DNA of 49,920 nucleotides from an uncultured Blautia sp. (GCA_958367245.1 CATXEA010000023.1:1-49920); one strand, 5' to 3'. Numbered from the stretch's first letter, positions 33,958 to 43,987 are shown. Numbers and translations are program-made. Notes: generated from the sequence alone by a model not told the origin.

Positions 33958-36015
33958 TTATTTGTCAACAGAATACATATGAAGCTCGTGAAGCGCTCTG
34001 GTTGCCGCAATATATCTTGCCTGCATGGCAAGCGCCGTTGTGTCTTCTGCCGGAAATACGCAGAATACCTGATCAAATTCCAGACCTTTTGCCAGATAAA
34101 ACGTGGTGACTGTAAGCCCTTTCCTGAAACTTGTGCTGTTTCTGTGAAGGTAAGTAAAACGGTTCTCTGTATCAAATCCACGCTCCGTCAGACGCTGCTT
34201 CAGAAGAAGGGAAAGCTCTTCTGCCTCCTTCTCACAGCGGGCGATTACAGCCGCAGTCTCGTACTCTTCCTCACCAAGCTTCAGTCCGGAAAGAATCGCA
34301 TCCACTGCGCGCTCCATATCAGGAAACGCCTCTTCTCTCACAGGCTCTCCGTGCCTTTCAAAAAGGTCAATATCCGTAATCCCCGCAAGGCGGTTGGCAT
34401 AGGATGCTATTTCCACTGTATTTCTGTAGCTTTTATTCATCATAATAGTTTTTATATTTTTGCCGTATATTTTTGGCAGAAATAAAGTGACATCCTGTCT
34501 GTGGTCGTCCATTGTCTGCGCCCTGTCTCCGAGAATCGTCATCCTGCAGGAAAACATTCCTCTGAGAATTTCATATTGAAGTCTGGAATAATCCTGCATC
34601 TCGTCCACAACAAGATGTTTGATTTCTTTTTGCTTCCTTGCCCCTTTCAGACGATATTTCAGATACAGCATAGGATATACGTCCTCATAGCGAAGCTTTC
34701 TCTTTTCGTAGGAAACTTTTGGAAGAAGCTTCATCCCTTCGGATTTCAGGAAACGGTTGTAAATCACATACAGGTCTGTCGTATCGTACATCTTCCTGAA
34801 TTTTTCCTTTACAATCTCTCTCTCCTCTTCCGGAAGGTCACTGTCGCGCAGGGTTTCCATCTCATCTATAAAATATTCGGCAACTGCGTCCATTCTGGAA
34901 AGCAGGGGAAACTCCTGAAATTTAAAATAGAAAAGCTCGATAATCTCCCCTTCTGTTTTGGTAAATCCACGATACTCCACATCTTTAAAGTTCATCAGCT
35001 CATCTTCGAGCTGTACGGCAAAGCCTTCCATATGGTCAATAAATTCTCTCGACTGCTTTTTCTCCACCCACGATTTCATATCCGGAAACTGTATTCTCCG
35101 TTCAATCTCATCACAGCGGTCTTCACAGTCCGACACTGTATCAAGCAGCTCCTTATAGGCAAAAAGATCGAAGCTCATTTCTCTGATGTTTTCTTCTCCA
35201 AGCTCCGGAAGAATATGAGAAATATAGTCCGAAAAAATCCCGTTCGGAGACAGAACCAGTATATTTGAGGATTTCAGATTTTCCCTGTCGTGGTACAGAA
35301 GATAAGCAATTCTGTGAAGCGCCACGGAGGTTTTTCCGCTTCCTGCCGCGCCCTGAATCACCATGATTTTATCTTTTGTATTGCGGATAATCGCATTCTG
35401 TTCCTTCTGAATCGTACGGATTATGTTTTTGAGCTGCACTTCCCCGCAGCTTCCAAGCTCTGCCTTCAGAATATCGTCGTCAATCTTTACATCACTTTCA
35501 AACTCATAGACCAGCTTGCCTCTGCGTATCTTATACTGCCACTTTGACGTCACTTCTCCGCAGATATTTCCCATAGGCGCCTGATAGGAAGCCGGACCCT
35601 TGTCATAGTCATAAAACAGACCGCTGACAGGAGCTCTCCAGTCGTATACCAGAGGTACCTGACCTGTTTTTTCTGCAAAATTACCGATTCCGATGTAAAA
35701 AGTCTCCGGCTCGTCCTCATCCTCATAAAGAAAATCCACTCTGCCAAAAAAAGGGGAATCCAGCATTTTCCGGAAACGGTGTTTCAGCTTAAGCTGCTCT
35801 TCATTGGCGCTGATCTGTCCGAAAAGCGCTTGCTGATTATCGAAATTTTCGTAACCGTACTGATCCATCTCCGTATAATTTTCCCAGTAATATTCGTGCA
35901 TACCCTCGATTTCTTTCTGCCCTTCTTCAATGGAAAGATTAATCTGGCGAATCCTGTTTTCCAGTTTTTCTGTTACATAGGCAAGATATTCCCTGCCGTT
36001 TTTCTTATCTGTCAT
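33958..36015 (-). CDS. helD: HelD-type RNA polymerase recycling helicase
   Basis: The 685-residue protein (counted from the ATG at 36015) is a UvrD-like superfamily 1 ATPase of the HelD type. It has an N-terminal coiled coil, the HelD signature VYDWRAPVSGLFYDYDKGP, Walker A GAAGSGKTS, Walker B VVDEMQDYS and a final motif with ATRALHELH. HelD binds stalled RNA polymerase and pulls it off DNA. The in-frame GTG at 36063 would add 16 residues; the ATG is preceded by GAGGGA at a longer than usual distance, so the start is not settled. An extended -10 TGATATAAT lies upstream near 36105. Confidence 0.88.
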   Translation of the reverse strand: MTDKKNGREYLAYVTEKLENRIRQINLSIEEGQKEIEGMHEYYWENYTEMDQYGYENFDNQQALFGQISANEEQLKLKHRFRKMLDSPFFGRVDFLYEDEDEPETFYIGIGNFAEKTGQVPLVYDWRAPVSGLFYDYDKGPASYQAPMGNICGEVTSKWQYKIRRGKLVYEFESDVKIDDDILKAELGSCGEVQLKNIIRTIQKEQNAIIRNTKDKIMVIQGAAGSGKTSVALHRIAYLLYHDRENLKSSNILVLSPNGIFSDYISHILPELGEENIREMSFDLFAYKELLDTVSDCEDRCDEIERRIQFPDMKSWVEKKQSREFIDHMEGFAVQLEDELMNFKDVEYRGFTKTEGEIIELFYFKFQEFPLLSRMDAVAEYFIDEMETLRDSDLPEEEREIVKEKFRKMYDTTDLYVIYNRFLKSEGMKLLPKVSYEKRKLRYEDVYPMLYLKYRLKGARKQKEIKHLVVDEMQDYSRLQYEILRGMFSCRMTILGDRAQTMDDHRQDVTLFLPKIYGKNIKTIMMNKSYRNTVEIASYANRLAGITDIDLFERHGEPVREEAFPDMERAVDAILSGLKLGEEEYETAAVIARCEKEAEELSLLLKQRLTERGFDTENRFTYLHRNSTSFRKGLTVTTFYLAKGLEFDQVFCVFPAEDTTALAMQARYIAATRALHELHMYSVDK

Positions 36016-36133
36016 GAAAGCATATCCCTCAATTTTATTATTTGTGTTTCTAGTCGAACGCACGTGAGACTTGGCGCGCGATTCTGATAAACTATATTTT
36101 TTTATTATATCATACCGGCATCTCAGAAAAAAG

Positions 36134-36174
36134 AAAAAAATCAGCCTGCCGGATGTTCTATCTCCGACAGGCTG
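36134..36174 (-). terminator. Terminator of the ABC exporter operon
   Basis: On the minus strand the arms CAGCCTGTCGGA/TCCGGCAGGCTG (one G-U pair) are followed by ATTTTTTTC, 24 bases past the stop of the second ABC gene. Confidence 0.85.
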
Positions 36175-36197
36175 TAGGATATGCGTTATTCTGCAGA

Positions 36198-38036
36198 TTA
36201 TGCAGTCTCTGTTTTATCAAACTGACTGTTATAAAGGTCGCAGTAAAATCCTTTCTTTTCAAGCAGTTCTTCATGGTTTCCCTGCTCAATAATATCTCCG
36301 TCCTTCATAACAAGAATTAAATCTGCATCCCTGATCGTCGAGAGGCGATGCGCGATTACGAAGCTTGTTCTGCCTCTCATCAGATTGTCCATAGCTTTCT
36401 GGATACGCACTTCTGTACGTGTATCTACAGAGGAAGTTGCCTCGTCAAGAATCAGAATCTTATTATCTGCCAGAATCGCTCTTGCAATGGTAAGAAGCTG
36501 TTTCTGTCCCTGAGAAATATTGCTGGTTTCCTCATCAAGCACCATCTGATATCCTCCCGGCTGCTGCATAATGAAATGGTGGATATGTGCTGCTTTCGCC
36601 GCTGCAATGACTTCCTCATCTGTGGCGTCCAATCGTCCATAACGAATATTTTCCATAATGGTTCCAGAAAACAGCCAGGTGTCCTGAAGTACCATTCCAA
36701 ACATCTCACGAAGTTTGCTTCTGTCAAACTCTCTGATGTCATGTCCGTCTACTTTGATGCTTCCGCTGTTTACATCATAGAATCTCATAAGAAGCTTTAC
36801 CATAGTTGTTTTGCCGGCTCCGGTAGGGCCCACAATGGCGATTTTCTGACCGTCCTTCACATCTGCCGAGAAGTCATGGACAATAATCTTATCCGGATTA
36901 TAACCAAATTCCACATGCTCGAACTGTACGTTTCCGGAAAGTGTACTGACATCGGAAACCGCCTGTGAAGACTGTTCCTCCTCCGGTTCTTCCAGAAATT
37001 CAAAGACTCTTTCAGACGCTGCCGCAGAAGACTGAAGAAGATTTGTAACCTGAGCAATCTGCTGAATCGGCTGGGTGAAGTTCCGGATATACTGGAAGAA
37101 AGACTGGATATCTCCGACTTCGATACTTCCTTTGATGACAAAAACTCCTCCGAGAAGGGCAACCATCACATATCCCAGATTGCCCACAAACTGCATAATA
37201 GGCATCATCATCCCAGAGAAAAACTGTGATTTCCATGCAGATTCATAAAGCTTCCTGTTATCTTTTTCGAATTCTTCTACTACGTCATTTTCTTTGTTAA
37301 ATACTTTTACCACATTGTGTCCGCTGAAATTTTCTTCAATCTGTCCATTGACATTTCCTAAATATTCCTGTTGTTCACGGAAGTATTTCTGAGAATGTTT
37401 CATCACATTCTGGATAATGAACATAGATATCGGAAGAATCAGAACTGCCGCCAGAGTCATCCATCCATTAATCGAAAGCATCATCACAAATACACCGATC
37501 AAGGTGGTAACAGAGGTAATAAGCTGGGTCATACTCTGATTTAAACTCATCTGAAGAGTATCCACATCATTGGTGATTCTGGAAAGGATTTCGCCGTTTG
37601 TACGACTTTCAAAATAGTTTAAAGGCAGACGGTTAATCTTCTTTGAGATATCCTTTCTAAGACTGTATGTCACATCATTGGAAATCCCGGTCATTACAAA
37701 GCCCTGAATCAGGGAAAAGAGGGAACTGATAAGATAAAGTCCCATAACCCAGAGAAGTATCGTACCGATTTTTGCAAAATTAATACTGCCCGTGCCATTC
37801 ACCTTTGCAATCAGTCCGTTAAAAAGTTCTGTCGTTGCTTTACCGAGAATTTTAGGTCCGACAATTGTAAATACTGTTCCTGCCACTGCAAACACAAACA
37901 TCAGGGTGAAACGGAATTTATACCGTTCCATATATTTAAAAAGCTTCGCCATGGAACCTTTGAAGTCCTTGGCTTTTTCACCTGTCATAGCTCCGCCGTG
38001 ATGTCCTCCCATGGGACCGCGTCTTTTTTCGCTCAT
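36198..38036 (-). CDS. ABC exporter half-transporter B (membrane plus ATPase)
   Basis: The 612-residue protein has six membrane helices in its first 330 residues and an ATPase with Walker A GPTGAGKTT, a signature reading ISQGQKQ instead of SGGQ, Walker B ILILDEATSS and an H-loop (IAHRLST). It carries the intact catalytic glutamate. With the upstream gene it should form a heterodimeric type IV multidrug- or lipid-type exporter. The two genes overlap by four bases (ATGA). Confidence 0.92.
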   Translation of the reverse strand: MSEKRRGPMGGHHGGAMTGEKAKDFKGSMAKLFKYMERYKFRFTLMFVFAVAGTVFTIVGPKILGKATTELFNGLIAKVNGTGSINFAKIGTILLWVMGLYLISSLFSLIQGFVMTGISNDVTYSLRKDISKKINRLPLNYFESRTNGEILSRITNDVDTLQMSLNQSMTQLITSVTTLIGVFVMMLSINGWMTLAAVLILPISMFIIQNVMKHSQKYFREQQEYLGNVNGQIEENFSGHNVVKVFNKENDVVEEFEKDNRKLYESAWKSQFFSGMMMPIMQFVGNLGYVMVALLGGVFVIKGSIEVGDIQSFFQYIRNFTQPIQQIAQVTNLLQSSAAASERVFEFLEEPEEEQSSQAVSDVSTLSGNVQFEHVEFGYNPDKIIVHDFSADVKDGQKIAIVGPTGAGKTTMVKLLMRFYDVNSGSIKVDGHDIREFDRSKLREMFGMVLQDTWLFSGTIMENIRYGRLDATDEEVIAAAKAAHIHHFIMQQPGGYQMVLDEETSNISQGQKQLLTIARAILADNKILILDEATSSVDTRTEVRIQKAMDNLMRGRTSFVIAHRLSTIRDADLILVMKDGDIIEQGNHEELLEKKGFYCDLYNSQFDKTETA

Positions 38037-40195
38037 GCCAATTCCTCCTCTGATAACTGAGACATTGCAATCTGACGGTAAACCTCACAGCCTTCCATCA
38101 GTTCTTTATGTGTTCCTATACCTGCCATTTTTCCTTCATCCAGTACAATAATCTGGTCTGCATGTAAAATCGTACTGATACGCTGGGCTACGATTACAGT
38201 CGTCGCATCCTTCGTATATTCTTTCAGAGCTTTTCTCAATGCGCTGTCTGTCTTAAAGTCAAGCGCGGAAAAACTGTCGTCAAATATAAAGATTTCCGGC
38301 TCTTTTGCAATTGCTCTCGCAATGGAAAGACGCTGTTTCTGACCGCCGGAAACATTGCTTCCACCCTGAGCGATAGGAGACTCATACTGCTTTGGCTTCG
38401 CCTCGATAAACTCTGTCGCCTGAGCAACCTCCGCTGCTTTTTTCACCTTATCTTTACTGATTTCCGTCTTGCCGTAACGGATATTGGAATCTACAGTTCC
38501 TGAGAACAGAATGCCCTTCTGCGGCACATAGCCGAGACGGTCGCGAAGTTCTTTTTGTGTCATATCACGGACATCCACTCCGTCTATTTTTACACATCCT
38601 TCCGTCACATCGTAGAACCTTGGAATGAGATTGACAAGCGTACTTTTTCCGCTTCCCGTACTTCCGATAACGGCAATCGTATCGCCTTTTTTCGCCTTAA
38701 ATGTAATGTCTGTAAGGACGTTTTCGCCTGCATCCGGATAAGCGAAACTTACATGGTCAAATTCGATTTCACCTCTTCTGTTTTCTGACGGAGAAACTGT
38801 GTTTTCATTATCATAAATACTTACCTTTGTCTCAAGAATCTCATGGATTCTAAGGGCTGCTACATTTGCTCTCGGCAGCATAATAGACATCATGGTAATC
38901 ATCAAGAAGGACATGATAATCTGCATTGCATACTGGATAAATGCCATGACATTTCCCACCTGCATAGTTCCGTTATCTACCGCATGTGCCCCTGTATAGA
39001 TAATCAGAACAGAAATTCCATTCATAATCAGCATCATAACAGGCATCATAAAGGTCATACAACGATTGACAAAAAGGTTGGTCTTCGTAAGCTTCAGATT
39101 CGCTGTTTCAAACCGTTCCTCTTCATGTTTCTCACGGCTGAATGCGCGGATGACCGGAATACCGGTAAGGATTTCACGTGATACCAGATTCAGTCTGTCT
39201 ATGAGCTTTTGAAGTACCGTAAATTTCGGCATTGCCACTGCAAAAAGCACTGCAATCACAAGGAAAATCAACGCAACACCTACGCCCAGAATCCATGTCA
39301 TAGAAGAATCCGTCTCCAAAACTTTAAGCACACCGCCGATTCCAAGAATCGGTGCGTAAAGAACAATACGGAACATCATTGCCATTACCATCTGCACCTG
39401 CTGAACATCGTTGGTACTTCTCGTAATCAGAGATGCTGTAGAAAATTTGTTATATTCACTGCTGGAAAAGCTCATAACCTTGCGGTAAATGCTGTTTCTC
39501 AAATCGTGTCCCAGTGTGGCTGCCACCCTTGCTGAAAGGAAGGTCACGCAGATTGCCGCCAGCATGATTACGAACGCCATTCCCAGCATTCTCGCTCCGG
39601 AAACTGCAATATAGCGCATCTGAATCGCATCTGTATCCTCTCCCATCTCCCTGTACTCGGAATAGACGAAAGCAACCGACGCCTGAGTCATGATGGATTC
39701 CGGCATATCTTTAAGCTGTTCTTTCATTTCACCCAACATATCTGAAACCGCTTCTTCCGGAAGAGCAGCCAGAGCCTGCGCAGGGTCTGTTCCTTCCGGA
39801 AGTCCCATTTTCTGCATCATGGCTTCCCCTGTTTCACTGTCTGAAGCAAATGCCCCCACCATCATCATAGGCATACTGAAAATATCGTTTAATTCTTTCC
39901 GTTCTTCCTCAGAAATACCGTCCTTTAAGACGTATGTTTCCTGCTTTGTCTCATATGCCTTTGAAACTGTCTGCACATCTTTCTCTGACATAAAAATCTT
40001 CAAACTGTCCAGCGTTTCTGTACGGATTTTTTCCGGAACGCCGTCTTCGATTCCGTGCTGCTGGATTCCCACATTAATAATCTTTGAAGTGTAATCCGGC
40101 AGGGACAGATCGCAGTACGCCTGGAGAAACAGAAGTCCTACGATCAGAACCAGCGCGCCTGCTGATTTCTTAAGATATTTCATCAGTTTAATCAT
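38033..40195 (-). CDS. ABC exporter half-transporter A with degenerate ATPase site
   Basis: The 720-residue partner has a large extra segment (about residues 35-190) between its first two helices, presumably extracellular, and an ATPase with Walker A GSTGSGKST, signature SGGQKQR and Walker B IFIFDDSFSALD. The catalytic Glu after Walker B is Asp here, the usual sign of the degenerate site in heterodimeric exporters. It is controlled by the MarR gene 23 bases upstream. Confidence 0.92.
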   Translation of the reverse strand: MIKLMKYLKKSAGALVLIVGLLFLQAYCDLSLPDYTSKIINVGIQQHGIEDGVPEKIRTETLDSLKIFMSEKDVQTVSKAYETKQETYVLKDGISEEERKELNDIFSMPMMMVGAFASDSETGEAMMQKMGLPEGTDPAQALAALPEEAVSDMLGEMKEQLKDMPESIMTQASVAFVYSEYREMGEDTDAIQMRYIAVSGARMLGMAFVIMLAAICVTFLSARVAATLGHDLRNSIYRKVMSFSSSEYNKFSTASLITRSTNDVQQVQMVMAMMFRIVLYAPILGIGGVLKVLETDSSMTWILGVGVALIFLVIAVLFAVAMPKFTVLQKLIDRLNLVSREILTGIPVIRAFSREKHEEERFETANLKLTKTNLFVNRCMTFMMPVMMLIMNGISVLIIYTGAHAVDNGTMQVGNVMAFIQYAMQIIMSFLMITMMSIMLPRANVAALRIHEILETKVSIYDNENTVSPSENRRGEIEFDHVSFAYPDAGENVLTDITFKAKKGDTIAVIGSTGSGKSTLVNLIPRFYDVTEGCVKIDGVDVRDMTQKELRDRLGYVPQKGILFSGTVDSNIRYGKTEISKDKVKKAAEVAQATEFIEAKPKQYESPIAQGGSNVSGGQKQRLSIARAIAKEPEIFIFDDSFSALDFKTDSALRKALKEYTKDATTVIVAQRISTILHADQIIVLDEGKMAGIGTHKELMEGCEVYRQIAMSQLSEEELA

Positions 40196-40218
40196 AATTC
40201 CAGTCCTTTCCTGCTGTT

Positions 40219-40722
40219 TTATTTTTTATCCTGTTTTTTCTCCTGCATCATAAAGCCGCATTCACCGGGAAATATATCCTGCATATCCTCTGTATTTTTC
40301 AAAATCTGTTCAAAGAACCTGCGCAGCAGACAAAGCTCTGCATCAGAAAAGTTTCCAAACATGAGCTTCTCTGTCTCCTTCGCCTCTTCCAGTATTTTTT
40401 TCATAATATTTTTTCCCTTTTCGGTGATATAGATTCTGGCAATACGCTGGTCTGCCTCATCTCGCTTTCGCTCTACGATTCCTGACTTCTCCAGTCTCTG
40501 AATACTTACATTGACTGTCGGCGGCTTGATATGCAGCCACTCTGCCATCTCTTTCTGACTGCACCCATTATTTCTGTGCAGCATAATCAGAAACGGCATC
40601 TGCGTAGGCTGAAGCCCCTGCTCCGTAATCTGGCGATAGCATCTTGCCGCGTACTGCCTGCTGATCTGCCACAGGAGAAACTGCATACTTTTTTCTAATG
40701 GATGTTCTCTTCCGTCAACCAT
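40219..40722 (-). CDS. MarR family transcriptional regulator
   Basis: This 167-residue protein has a MarR winged helix (MLHRNNGCSQKEMAEWLHIK, recognition helix PPTVNVSIQRLEKSG, wing KRDEADQRIARIYITEKG). It is the first gene of the exporter operon, with GGAGGAGG at its start. A perfect palindrome at 40739-40755 just upstream is a likely binding site, so it probably represses itself and the pump. Confidence 0.92.
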   Translation of the reverse strand: MVDGREHPLEKSMQFLLWQISRQYAARCYRQITEQGLQPTQMPFLIMLHRNNGCSQKEMAEWLHIKPPTVNVSIQRLEKSGIVERKRDEADQRIARIYITEKGKNIMKKILEEAKETEKLMFGNFSDAELCLLRRFFEQILKNTEDMQDIFPGECGFMMQEKKQDKK

Positions 40723-40738
40723 CCTTCCTCCTCCTTTT

Positions 40739-40755
40739 ATTTAGTCCGACTAAAT
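40739..40755. promoter_or_regulatory. Probable MarR operator 1
   Basis: ATTTAGTC-C-GACTAAAT is a perfect 17-base palindrome, 17 bases from the MarR start codon. It is repeated in degenerate form at 40859-40871. Confidence 0.6.
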
Positions 40756-40858
40756 ATATAATAATATTTTGCACAAAATATGCAAGTGTTTTTTGTGCAA
40801 TTCACACTTTTTTCATATTTCAATTAGGAAAACAGATTCACAATCAGGAACTATTCTA

Positions 40859-40871
40859 TTTGTCCGGCTAA
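40859..40871. promoter_or_regulatory. Probable MarR operator 2 (degenerate)
   Basis: TTTGTCCGGCTAA matches the core of operator 1 (TTAGTCCGACTAA) at 11 of 13 positions and lies about 140 bases from the MarR start. Confidence 0.4.
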
Positions 40872-40882
40872 TCATTTTTAGC

Positions 40883-40923
40883 AAAAAAATTTCCGCAGGA
40901 CTCCTCTTTTAAGTCCTGCGGAA
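40883..40923 (-). terminator. Terminator of the DUF4250 gene
   Basis: On the minus strand TTCCGCAGGACT pairs with AGTCCTGCGGAA and is followed by ATTTTTTT, only a few bases past the stop codon. Confidence 0.85.
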
Positions 40924-40926
40924 CTC

Positions 40927-41100
40927 TCAGACAAACTGGTTTGTTTTTTCGTCATAGTAGTAGTCGATAGCTGCCATCTTCTCTACCAGTTCATTTTTCT
41001 TCATTCCTCTGCAGGTGCAAAGCGCCTCCAGAGATTCGTAATAATCCCGAAGCTGGGTATTTACATAGCTCAACAGCATAACCGGATCTTTAGGTATCAT
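40927..41100 (-). CDS. DUF4250 domain small protein
   Basis: This short gene encodes 57 residues: MIPKDPVMLLSYVNTQLRDY, a middle with CTCRGMKKNEL, and the end DYYYDEKTNQFV. This is the layout of DUF4250 proteins, small acidic proteins common in Clostridia with no known function. AAAGGATGG precedes the ATG, the gene has its own promoter (TTGACA, 17 bases, CATAGT; 41161-41133), and a strong terminator follows. Confidence 0.85.
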   Translation of the reverse strand: MIPKDPVMLLSYVNTQLRDYYESLEALCTCRGMKKNELVEKMAAIDYYYDEKTNQFV

Positions 41101-41132
41101 AATCTTCCATCCTTTACTTTCTTTTCAGTAAC

Positions 41133-41161
41133 ACTATGGTACCAATCCGATGATTTGTCAA
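41133..41161 (-). promoter_or_regulatory. Promoter of the DUF4250 gene
   Basis: On the minus strand a perfect -35 TTGACA (41161-41156) is spaced 17 bases from CATAGT (41138-41133). It lies at the end of clpB. Confidence 0.5.
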
Positions 41162-41167
41162 GCCCTG

Positions 41168-43750
41168 TTATTTGATTCTGACTGTAAATTCGTCGTTTTC
41201 AACATCCAGCACAAGAGTGTCACCGGAATGTACATCGCCGGAAAGAATTTTACGGGCTGCAAGAGTTTCCACATATTTCTGGAGATATCGTTTCAACGGA
41301 CGGGCACCGTATACCGGGTCGTATCCGTTCTCGATCACCCTGTCTTTTGCTGCATCTGTAAGCTCCAGAGAAAGCTCCTGATCTGCCAGACGTTTGTTCA
41401 GCTCTCTTACCATAAGCTCAACAATCGCACCGATATTTTGTTTTGTCAGAGGCTTAAACATAATGATTTCATCAAGACGGTTCAAAAATTCCGGACGGAA
41501 ATGTCCTCTTAAATCGTTCATAACCAGTTCTTCAGCCTCAGGTTTCACCTCTCCGTCTTCTCCGATTCCGTCAAGAAGGTACGGAGAGCCGATATTGGAG
41601 GTCATAATGAGGATGGTATTTTTGAAATCTACAGTACGTCCCTGAGAGTCTGTGATTCTTCCGTCGTCAAGCACCTGAAGAAGTACGTTAAATACGTCCG
41701 GATGGGCTTTTTCAATCTCATCAAAAAGAACAACGCTGTAAGGCTTTCTGCGCACTGCTTCTGTAAGCTGTCCGCCTTCCTCGTATCCTACATATCCCGG
41801 AGGCGCTCCGATCAGTCTGGATACAGAATATTTCTCCATATATTCACTCATGTCAATACGAACCATATTCTGCTCGTCGTCAAACAGATTTTCTGCAAGT
41901 GTTTTGGCAAGCTCTGTTTTACCTACTCCTGTTGGTCCAAGGAAGAGGAAAGAACCGATTGGCTTGGACGGATCCTTGATTCCTGCTTTGGAGCGAAGAA
42001 TGGCGTCTGTCACACGTTTCACACCTTCATCCTGACCAATCACTCGCTGATGAAGCTGGTCTTCCAGAGAAAGAAGCTTCGCTCTCTCACCCTCTGTCAG
42101 TCTTGTCACAGGGATTCCTGTCCAGCGGGAAATAATTCTTGCTATTTCATCGTCGGTCACTGCCTCATGCACAAGACGGCGGTCACTTTCTTTTACATTT
42201 CTCTCCTCGATTTCAAGCATCTGCTGTAATTTCGGAAGTTCACCATACTGCAGCTCTGCCATTTTATCCAGATCGTATTTCTGCTGGGCAATCTGAATCT
42301 GTTTGTTTACCTCGTCTATCTGTTCACGGAGCTTCTGAAGTTTCTCCACGGAATGTTTCTCATTGTCCCACTGGGCTTTCTGTGTATTGAAACTGTCACG
42401 AAGCTCTGCAAGCTCTTTCTGCAGTGTTTCCAGACGTTCTTTGCTTAAATTGTCAGTTTCTTTTTTCAGCGCGGATTCTTCAATTTCAAGCTGCATGATT
42501 TTTCTGCGCTGCTCATCAAGCTCTGTCGGCATAGAATCCAGTTCTGTTTTTATCAGAGCGCAGGCTTCATCTACCAGGTCGATTGCTTTATCCGGAAGGA
42601 ACCTGTCTGTAATATAACGATGGGAAAGCGTCGCTGCTGCCACCAGAGCGCTGTCTGTAATCTTAACGCCATGATAAACCTCGTAGCGTTCTTTCAGCCC
42701 ACGGAGAATGGAAATAGTATCTTCCACTGTCGGCTCATCCACAAGAACCGGCTGAAAACGACGTTCCAGAGCTGCATCCTTTTCAATATATTTACGGTAC
42801 TCGTCAAGGGTCGTAGCTCCGATACAGTGGAGTTCTCCTCTTGCAAGCATTGGTTTGAGCATATTTCCCGCATCCATAGCGCCGTCTGTCTTTCCTGCGC
42901 CTACGATTAAGTGAAGCTCGTCAATAAAGAGGATGATTTTGCCCTCGCTCTTCTTTACTTCCTCAAGAACTGCTTTGAGACGTTCCTCGAATTCACCTCT
43001 GTATTTCGCGCCAGCTACCAGAGCTCCCATGTCAAGGGCAAAGATTTTTTTGTCCTTCAGTCCCTCCGGTACATCGCCGCGGACAATTCTCTGGGCAAGT
43101 CCTTCGATGGCTGCTGTTTTACCTACACCTGGTTCACCGATGAGCACAGGATTGTTTTTCGTCTTACGGGAAAGGATTCGGATAATATTTCGAATCTCCG
43201 CATCACGGCCGATTACAGGGTCCAGTTTCTGGCTTCTTGCCTTCTCTACCAGATCCTCGCCGTATTTATTTAAAGTATCATAGGTCGCTTCCGGATTATC
43301 GCTTACTACGCGCTGATTTCCTCTGACAGACTGCAGAGCCTGCAGGAACCGTTCTCTTGTAATTCCAAATTCTCCGAAAATTTTCTGCATGGACGGACTT
43401 GCGTTTTTCAGAAGAGAAAGAAACAGATGCTCCACGGAAACATATTCGTCACCCATTGCACGGGCTTCATCTTCTGCGCTTACCAGAGCTTTATTCAGAT
43501 ATTGTCCGAATCGAAGCTCTCCGCCAGATACCTTTACTTTGGCGTCCAATGCCTTCTTCACTGTATTGATAAAATATTCTTTATTTATTTCCATCTTCTC
43601 AATTAATTTGAGAATCAGGCTGTCTTCCTGACTTAATAATGTATAAAGCAGATGCTCCTGCTCTATTTCCTGATTGCCGTACTCATAGGCAACCTTCTCC
43701 AGATCCTGGACAGCCTGAATTGATTTCTGAGTAAATTTACTGATATTCAT
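41168..43750 (-). CDS. clpB: ClpB disaggregase
   Basis: The 860-residue protein, the usual ClpB length, has an N-domain with two Clp repeats and two AAA+ modules (Walker A GEPGVGKT near 206 and GPTGVGKT near 607). The coiled-coil middle domain (about 400-520) distinguishes ClpB from ClpC. It lacks the IGF/L loop for ClpP binding, as expected. It reactivates aggregated proteins with DnaK. The promoter overlaps a CIRCE element, indicating HrcA control. Confidence 0.96.
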   Translation of the reverse strand: MNISKFTQKSIQAVQDLEKVAYEYGNQEIEQEHLLYTLLSQEDSLILKLIEKMEINKEYFINTVKKALDAKVKVSGGELRFGQYLNKALVSAEDEARAMGDEYVSVEHLFLSLLKNASPSMQKIFGEFGITRERFLQALQSVRGNQRVVSDNPEATYDTLNKYGEDLVEKARSQKLDPVIGRDAEIRNIIRILSRKTKNNPVLIGEPGVGKTAAIEGLAQRIVRGDVPEGLKDKKIFALDMGALVAGAKYRGEFEERLKAVLEEVKKSEGKIILFIDELHLIVGAGKTDGAMDAGNMLKPMLARGELHCIGATTLDEYRKYIEKDAALERRFQPVLVDEPTVEDTISILRGLKERYEVYHGVKITDSALVAAATLSHRYITDRFLPDKAIDLVDEACALIKTELDSMPTELDEQRRKIMQLEIEESALKKETDNLSKERLETLQKELAELRDSFNTQKAQWDNEKHSVEKLQKLREQIDEVNKQIQIAQQKYDLDKMAELQYGELPKLQQMLEIEERNVKESDRRLVHEAVTDDEIARIISRWTGIPVTRLTEGERAKLLSLEDQLHQRVIGQDEGVKRVTDAILRSKAGIKDPSKPIGSFLFLGPTGVGKTELAKTLAENLFDDEQNMVRIDMSEYMEKYSVSRLIGAPPGYVGYEEGGQLTEAVRRKPYSVVLFDEIEKAHPDVFNVLLQVLDDGRITDSQGRTVDFKNTILIMTSNIGSPYLLDGIGEDGEVKPEAEELVMNDLRGHFRPEFLNRLDEIIMFKPLTKQNIGAIVELMVRELNKRLADQELSLELTDAAKDRVIENGYDPVYGARPLKRYLQKYVETLAARKILSGDVHSGDTLVLDVENDEFTVRIK

Positions 43751-43824
43751 AGGCGTTCCTCCTTATATCAACAACACATATAAGACATTTTGTCTCATAT
43801 GTTTCATCTCCTTGTTCTAGTCGA

Positions 43825-43867
43825 AATATAACACGTTTTGTTAGCACTGTCAAGTAGTGAGTGCTAA
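43825..43867 (-). promoter_or_regulatory. CIRCE operator overlapping the clpB promoter
   Basis: TTAGCACTG, nine bases and GAGTGCTAA (43841-43867) match the HrcA-binding CIRCE consensus except for one base. On the minus strand TTGACA (43853-43848), 17 bases and TATATT (43830-43825) form the clpB promoter, whose -35 lies inside CIRCE. HrcA bound there would block it until heat shock. Confidence 0.9.
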
Positions 43868-43987
43868 TTTTTTTTTATAAAACCTATTGCGTCATTTTGT
43901 ATATGCACATATCTTGCGATTTATGTTATAATCAACGCATATCTCCTGCCATTCTGCGAATAATCTATCATGAAAGGATGTGTTACT

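Noticed and set aside
33828..34181. 117-codon frame on the minus strand overlapping the end of helD
   Set aside because: It lies in another frame of helD and its upstream part is fully overlapped by the conserved C-terminus; the spacer contains the lipoprotein promoter.
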